From Bagarius yarrelli (lineage: Eukaryota; Chordata; Actinopteri; Siluriformes; Sisoridae), in NCBI GenBank assembly GCA_005784505.1, contig VCAZ01000003.1:6699510-6763509 (forward strand): a DNA stretch of 64,000 bases, written 5' to 3'. Shown here one piece after another: positions 57,943 to 64,000 of the stretch (position 1 is the first letter of the stretch; each line of letters opens with the position of its first letter). Both the position numbers and the translations under genes were made by a program. Below the pieces are notes generated by a model. That model did no database searches. It saw nothing but the letters and a program-made list of their open reading frames with translations, and was not told the DNA's origin.

Positions 57943-58629
57943 ATTGTAATGAATCATAGCACTGTCTTTATGCATTACTTTATCTAAGACTGTTTTAAGA
58001 CTGTGTAAGAAGTGCCTTTAGTTTAGTAAAGTTTGCAGCAATAACATCATAAGTGACACTGTTCTGCATTGATTTTAGTTTAATAGTGCACAGACATGAG
58101 CTTGAACTCTGTATTTGTTTCATTAAAGAGCTTCTTAGTTAAGGTTCTTCAGCATGATCCAATTGAGCCAACAGTTATGCATGTGGAAAAGCGTAACAGA
58201 AAATGTTATTTTTGCAAAGTGATGTCTCCAGTTACATTCCATAGCTGTAGAAGCTGTATTAATATTAATGACACCATAATACTGATTAAACCATAACTTA
58301 ATACAGGAAATATACATGAAGTCAAATGTATATACATAAATATGCATTATATTATCAACAAGGTCAGACATTGGCCATGTATTATCATAAATAAATATCC
58401 TCTGATAACTGGAAAGGTCAGACATAAGACAGCAGTCCCTGTAATGATGACTGCTCTGTCATTATGCTGCAATAAAAGTCTCAACTGTATAAAGTTGCCA
58501 GCATGGACTCTACTAAGGACAGGCAGGATTCCTGGTCTTCTATGACCTTCTATGATGTCCCATCACTGGCACATCTAACACTATAAGACAAAAATAGATT
58601 AGAAAAAAGATTTTTTATTTGAAGCTCAC

Positions 58630-61600
58630 CTTTACATGTTCTACCATCCTTTTGCAAAATATAACCTCGTGGACAGGAGCACATATAGCTGCCCTCTGTG
58701 TTCTTGCAGATAAAGTTGCATGGCTTTGGGGACATTATACACTCATCCAAATCTTCAAATATTAAAGATTAAATAATTTATAAGGCAGCTAAATGCATAA
58801 CTTCAGTTTTAGGATTACATTGAGGGAATAGATGAATACATTGTTTGTGTTAACGGATAAATCTTACCAAAACAAGCAGTGCCTGTAAGGGTGAGTGTGT
58901 AGCCTGGACTACAATGGCATTTGAAGGAACCCATAGTGTTAATACACTGGCCATTCTTACAAGCGTTTGGTATGACCTTACACTCATCTATATCTGTGGA
59001 TGTAAAAGCGTGCCATTAGCATTTAAAATAGCTTCAGGAATTTACTGTAAAGAAAAATAGTAGAATACTTTTGAACACATGCCACATCTATCTTATCTAT
59101 TAACACATATGGACTAAAGATAAATTAGATTAGATGCAAATAAAAAAAATAGAAATTCAAAGATTTATTTTTATCTTAAAGGAACTGCATATAGTACTGC
59201 ACAAGAAGCAAAGAAAAATTAAAAGAATGCCTTAGCAGGCAGACCTGTGCCATCTGTTGCGTAGCCAGGCCCATGAGGACACAGTTTCTTGTATTTGACA
59301 GTTCCTGGATGAGGACAGAGTTCACACTGGTTCCCCCAGCCACGCCCACCGTCACAGCAGCACTGGGATTTGGTGCTGGGAAGTTTGCTGCTTGAAGACA
59401 TCTGACACATGGTCTGCAGCACCTCAGTGAAACAGAAACCCTGTCTGTAGTCTAGGAAAAGTAATGGTAAAATATGATAATGCAGTAAGAATTGTATAGT
59501 TTTAGACTTTTTTAAGTACACAAACAATGAAGGCAATTCAATGAGCATTTAGATAATCAGAAAATGGTTCATATATATTTTTTAACTATATATTTTTTGA
59601 GAAAAGGTTCATGGGTGAATTTGTTTAGATATATGGTATGTATAGTACACTACTGACTGTACCATACTCCATCTATTTAATGTGTGATGTTTAGAATTTT
59701 TACTGAAAAAAACACTAAAGCACACAAAAGAAAAAAACAGATATACACAAAAACACACTTGTATATTCAATTCATTGTGCGAGGTACATGTACAGAGCCA
59801 ATGAAATGCATTTTTCGCATATCCCATCTTAGTAAGTTGGGGGTCAGAGCGCAGGGTCAGCTATGATACAGCGCCCCTGGAGCAGGAGGGGTTAAGGGTC
59901 TTGCTTAGGGACCCAACAGTGGTTGACTTGCCGGAGCTGGGGCTTGAACCCAGGTGTTTCTGGTCTTCAGAACTCAGCACCTTAACCATTTGAGCCACCC
60001 TGCCCCTCTCATTCAAAGATTTTTATTGATAAAAACAAAAAAATCTCACCAAGGCACTGTGTCTGTGTGGAGTCAGACTGGAAGCCCTCTCCACACTTAC
60101 ACATGTAACTGCCTACAGTGTTTACACAGCGGCCATTTTCACAAACACCTGGCTTACTGCGGCACTCGTTCTCATCTAGTGGAACACAAAAGAGGCAAAT
60201 TTACATGCATGAATACTCATTTATAAATCTATTTAGTGGTATGTACATAGTATTAATATCACTTAACAGATAAGAAATAAGAGTTCTGACCATGACACAC
60301 TTCGTCATTCATCTTCCGCATCATTCCAACAGGACACACACATATGAAGCTTCCGATGAGGTTCTTACAATTCATTCCCTGGGTGTCACAGTCATGCAAA
60401 CCCTCTGCACACTCATTCAGATCTGTAATGTGAAAGAAACAAAAGTGAAGGTTCAAAATAAAACAATATTAAAACTAATTATTTTTAAAATACAGAATGA
60501 CACTAGGGTTCAATTTTTACTTAATAAGTTTGAGTTTCTGTTGTACCCTGGCACATTCTTCCATCATCTCGGATTGTGTAGCCAGATGGGCAGGAACACT
60601 CATATCCCCCAAATGTATTGATGCAGCGAAATGCACAGAGCAAAGGGTTTTGTTCACACTCATTTATATCTGCAATTTAAAAAAACTATGAATAAATCAT
60701 TCAAACTTACAATAGAATAAACTAGCATACACTGTAGCAGTATTATGGAATAAAAATTAATCACATTCCAACAGATGAATATAATATTTTTCACCTTCAC
60801 ATGTCATCATTGGTCCTGGCTCAAAACCTTCTACACAGTTACATTCAAAGCTTCCCATCACATTGGTGCAAGATCCATTTCCACATGGATTTCCAACTGC
60901 ACACTCATCAATATCTGCATAAATGTGCTAATTTTAATACACAAATCTAATGACATCGAAAAGTATGTCTGTTACTCGTCATGTGCCAAATTCAAGAAAA
61001 TAACCAAGAAATATAATTTGATCCCCTGCTAATTTTTTACTTCGCTCACTGACAATGAAATGATCAGTCTATAATTATAATGGTAGGTTTAGTCTTACAG
61101 TGAGAGACAGATTAACAACAAAAACATCTAGAAAAACGCATTTCAAAAAAGTTACAACTTTATTTACATTTTAATAAGTAAAAAAAGTATTTGATCCCCT
61201 ATTAATCAACAAGATTAAAAGACACCTGTCCACAAAAGAAATTAATTAATCTATCAATTAATCAGATTCCAAACTCCACCATGGCCAAGACCATAGAGCC
61301 AGGGCCATGTACTGTCAAATTTTGGGTAAGAACCTTCTTTCCTCAGCCAGGGCATAGAAAATGGGTCGTGGATGGGTTTTCCAGCATGACACTGACTTAA
61401 AACACGCAGCCAAGCCAAGGAGTGACTCAAAAAGAAGCACTTTATGGTACTGGAGTGGCCTAGCCAGTCCATAAATAATCTGTGAAGCTGAAGGTTCGAG
61501 GAGTGGAATAGAATCCGTCCTAAAATGTGTGCAAACCTGGTGGCCAACTACAAAAAACGTCTAACCTCTGTGATTGCCAGCATGGGTTTTGCCACCAAGT

Positions 61601-62388
61601 AATAAGTCTTGTTTTCTGAAGGGGTCAAATACTTATTTCACTCATTAAAATACAAATTAATTCATGACTTTTTATTACTAGATGTTTTTGTTGTTATTCT
61701 GGAATAAACCAACCATTAAAATTATAGACTACAGTATTGATCCCATTTGATTTCTAACCTTTGACAGTCTGTATTTATTATATTACAAAAGTTTAATTTC
61801 TGAGCTTTGAATAAAAGTAAACAAACTTTTTACCAATACAATGCATTCCAGTGTAATTGAGTGTGTAGCCTATAGAACATTCGCAGCGGAAGGAGCCGTC
61901 AGTGTTAATGCAGTGGCCATTGTGACAAATGCCTGGGTTTTCCACACATTCATTTAGATCTGGAATGATTTAGTCCACACAGAGACAATGGAGAAAAACA
62001 GTTGCGATAGTTTGCAAAAGTAATAAAGTACTATGTAAAAATTGTCTGTTATTGTCTATACTTTGGAAAATGTCTTTTACCAATGAGTGTATCCCCAATC
62101 CCTGGAATAATTCCAAAACCAAATGGACACAGTTCCTGAAATCCAGCTGTAACAGAGAAAGACATATTTTAAGCGGATACTGCAGGTATGTTTGTAAAAT
62201 GAAGATAAAACAGATATGTGTGAAAGGAAAGGCACCCTCATGCTCTTTGGGACAGAGCTCACAGGGGTAACCCCAGCCCTTATTGAATATGGTGCTACAG
62301 CAGCATTTGTCCTTGGTGATGTTGAATGCCTGAGGGTTGGAGCATTTTCCATTCTCAAATCGGGTGAAGCAAAAGCTCTCTCTTGTGT
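58630..62388 (-). CDS. fbn2: Fibrillin-2-like gene, internal fragment (TB6 to the second EGF after TB7)
   Basis: Fibrillins build the 10-nm microfibrils that bind latent TGF-beta and BMPs. Ten phase 1-1 exons in transcript order: 62388-62236, 62146-62081 (TB6), 61959-61834, 60914-60795, 60669-60547, 60422-60291, 60175-60050 (five cbEGF), 59451-59245 (TB7), 58993-58868 and 58752-58630 (two cbEGF); total 1302 nt, 434 codons, no stop. TB exons show the CCC triplet (DKCCCS, SQCCCDGGRGWG). EGF exons start DxDEC/DxNEC and carry the Asn hydroxylation/Tyr-Phe motif. Phrases such as FCFTEVLQTMCQMSSSS, CINTMGSF and DLNECAEGLHDC fit fibrillin-2 better than fibrillin-1. The last donor (AAAG|GTGAGC) is intact, yet none of the remaining EGF exons or the C-terminal domain is seen downstream. 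The 5' part must lie beyond 62.4 kb, past the LINE. Confidence 0.9.
59790..60006 (-). mobile_element. tRNA-derived SINE, reverse copy in a fibrillin intron
   Basis: GGGTTAAGGGTCTTGCTTAG, GGGGCTTGAACCCAGGTGTT (reverse B box), ending CACCTTAACCATTTGAGCCA. Between the exons starting at 60175 and 59451. Confidence 0.7.
61025..61735 (+). mobile_element. Tc1/mariner transposon remnant in a fibrillin intron
   Basis: The left part reads CACTGACAATGAAATGATCA, AACGCATTTCAAAAAAGTTA and AAGTATTTGATCCCC; the right part reads GGGGTCAAATACTTATTTCA and CTCATTAAAATACAAATTAA, i.e. inverted ends. Between them lies a decayed transposase end with the pattern QHDTDLKHAAK, then LEWP-like residues, interrupted by stops. 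It is a deleted, inactive copy in the intron between fibrillin exons starting at 61959 and 60914. Confidence 0.75.
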
Positions 62389-62579
62389 CTAGAAAAAGGA
62401 TGCGTTGCAATTTAAATTCTGGCTAATCACTCTGAGAATAAACCTGATTAAACTTGTGGTTTAAAACTATAGTAAGGTATGTACAGGTGGTCAAATATTT
62501 GCTTAGGTGAAAAACTAATAAATTAAAAACTGCTAAAAGCTATTATTTAGCTCGTTATCATAAGCTTTGTAATACCTCG

Positions 62580-64000
62580 GTGTAGTTGGCACTAGGAATA
62601 GGACTAGTTAATCGCTGACTACCCAAAGCCCAGGCCAAGCAGCAGACCAACTGGCTAATCCGACTGTCTGCTAGCTGCACAGAGTCGTCACTCAGGGTTT
62701 ATAACATTGAGACTGTGTCTGTTCCTTGAGCTAAACAATATAGATACAGAAAAACCCCAAAAGTTTGCTTCAGTAATTTAATAAATATAGATATCCGTAA
62801 TTCGAACATACTGAACACACAGCCTGCACCTCTGATCTGAAGCTAGGATTGTTAAACATTAGATCTCTTACTTCTAAAGCGCTATAGTTAATGAAATGAT
62901 GGTAGATCAGGATTTTGACATTTTGTGTTTAACAGAAACATGGACTAAACCGAATGAGTATGTAGCATTAAATGAACTAGTCCTCCAGCATTCAGCTACA
63001 TACATCAGCCTCGCCTAATGTCGATGTGGAGCGCGCGGTTTTTAAATATACCTAACTATCGTACGAAACATGACAAATTTTAATCTTTTCGAAGCTCTCT
63101 ACAGTAACCTTACATCTCAGAGATAAATATAAGCAGAGTCAGTCGATTCGTTAGTTCTTATTTACGACCCCCGGGACCGGTAAAACCTCCGAATTTCTTA
63201 GTGAATTTGCAGATTTCCTGTCTAATCTGGTTGTCTCCGTTGATAAAGCGTTAATTGCTGGAGACTTTAATATTCATTTTGAAAAAACAGGCGACCCGCT
63301 GAGAACAGCATTTATGTCTCTACTCGACTCAGTGGGAGTAAGATCAGTGGTGTAATAGGACCCACTCATAAAGCAGGTCACACATTAGATTTAATACCAT
63401 CTTTCGGAATAAGTATATTAGTTCATTACAGTAACAATTCCTCAGTGTGAAATTATTTCTGATCACCATCTTATATCATTTAAAATGCGTCATACTAATA
63501 ATGCACATGTAGCGCCACGCTACCGCTCTAAACGTACACTTAGATTAACTTCTGTTCAGAGCTTTATTAGCTATTTTCCAGAATTGTCTTCTGTCATTGG
63601 ATCGCCGTTTGATCCAACAGAACTTGAGCAGGCGACTGAATATATAGATGCCGCATTCCGCTCTCATTAGATAATGTGGCTCCAGTTAAAAGAAAATAAT
63701 TAAAGATAAGAAACTCCTCCTTGGTATAATGAACACACGTGCTCTTTAAAACAGAGCGCCCGTGAACTAGAACGTAAATGGCACCAAACTAGATTGCTGG
63801 TTTTTCAGGCAGCATGGAAAGAGGGAATTCTAGCTTATAAAAAAGCTCTTAGTGTAACTAGATCAACGTATCTTTCTAACCTTATTGAAAATAATAAAAA
63901 TAATACTAGATTTTTATTTGACACCGTCGCAAAGTTAACTAGGACTAAGACGACCTCAGAAACCTGCACCATAACTTTTTTGATAATAAAATTGCAAACA
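62580..64000 (+). mobile_element. L2/CR1-type LINE, 5' part, decayed
   Basis: Broken frames encode the APE endonuclease: an N-terminal part like LLNIRSL and LCLTETWTKPNEYVALNE (about 62840-62990), AGDFNIHFEK near 63260, THKAGHTLDL near 63367 and ISDHHLISFKM near 63458-63486. The linker to reverse transcriptase follows (LERKWHQTRL, about 63770). Several stops and frame changes make it nonfunctional. It runs past the window end, so its 3' end and reverse transcriptase are not visible. It lies upstream of fibrillin TB6, presumably in that gene's next intron. Confidence 0.8.

Larger units (their letters stand above)
53521..58629. other. Gene-poor, repeat-rich interval
   Basis: No exon supported on either strand. 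Contents: a SINE in reverse at about 54291-54482, a dispersed repeat at about 54660-54930, a (GA)n tract at about 55830-55912, SINE copies at about 56840-57032 (+) and 57084-57252 (-), a SINE tail near 57768-57822, a T/G homopolymer block at about 57283-57300 and a single N at about 57942. Missing 5' exons of the membrane-protein gene and missing 3' exons of the fibrillin gene would both be expected here, but I could not find them. Confidence 0.6.

Noticed and set aside
58342..58545. Further fibrillin exon on the minus strand between 53.5 and 58.6 kb
   Set aside because: I looked for DxDEC-type starts and Cys-spaced EGF patterns on the minus strand and saw none.
62580..64000. Host coding gene at the window end (frame at 63485-63670)
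   Set aside because: The phrases GDFNIH, GHTLDL and SDHHLISF are the endonuclease of an L2/CR1-type LINE with several frame breaks.

Overview
The window is vertebrate nuclear DNA, most likely from a ray-finned (teleost) fish and possibly an otophysan. The evidence is AT-rich sequence, short GT-AG introns, vertebrate extracellular-matrix multi-exon genes, tRNA-headed fish SINEs, a Tc1-like transposon, an L2-type LINE and many GT/GATA/AT microsatellites. Species assignment from sequence alone is not secure.

Layout. (1) 616-21530 (+): a complete collagen VI long-chain gene of the alpha4/5/6 class. I resolved 39 coding exons that join in one frame to about 2708 residues: signal peptide, nine N-terminal VWA domains, a ~335-residue triple helix, two C-terminal VWA domains and a C-terminal Kunitz domain. 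(2) 23330-23963 (+): two decayed collagen-helix exons, probably the relic of a second tandem collagen VI gene. (3) 24360-34361 (-): complete pik3r4 (VPS15), 19 coding exons, about 1380 residues. (4) 34362-35312: a compact head-to-head promoter. (5) 35313-40825 (+): complete snrnp48 (U11/U12 48K protein), nine exons, 337 residues. (6) 42898-50816 (+): a small collagen of about 650 residues whose COL1/NC1 end follows the FACIT pattern but which has no TSPN, VWA or FN3 domains. It carries at least four frame or splice breaks. (7) 51813-53520 (-): the 3' exons of an unidentified single-pass membrane protein. (8) 53.5-58.6 kb: a repeat-rich stretch with SINEs and one undetermined base. (9) 58630-62388 (-): ten exons of a fibrillin-2-like gene (TB6 to the second EGF after TB7). 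The 3' exons are absent where they should be, and the 5' exons lie beyond the window. (10) about 62.58 kb to the end (+): 5' part of a decayed L2-like LINE.

Collagen VI next to pik3r4 matches the COL6A5-COL6A6-PIK3R4 neighbourhood known in human 3q22, which supports both calls. Three matrix genes (collagen VI chain, FACIT-like collagen, fibrillin) surround two housekeeping genes (endosomal PI3-kinase regulation, minor spliceosome). Nothing suggests that they act as one pathway.

The most notable points are the nine-VWA plus Kunitz architecture, the collagen VI relic, the minimal FACIT-like collagen with clustered frame breaks, two GC-AG introns, the truncated fibrillin and the unidentified membrane protein. 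Exon borders were read by eye from splice consensus, frame closure and homology recalled from known families. No alignment was run.
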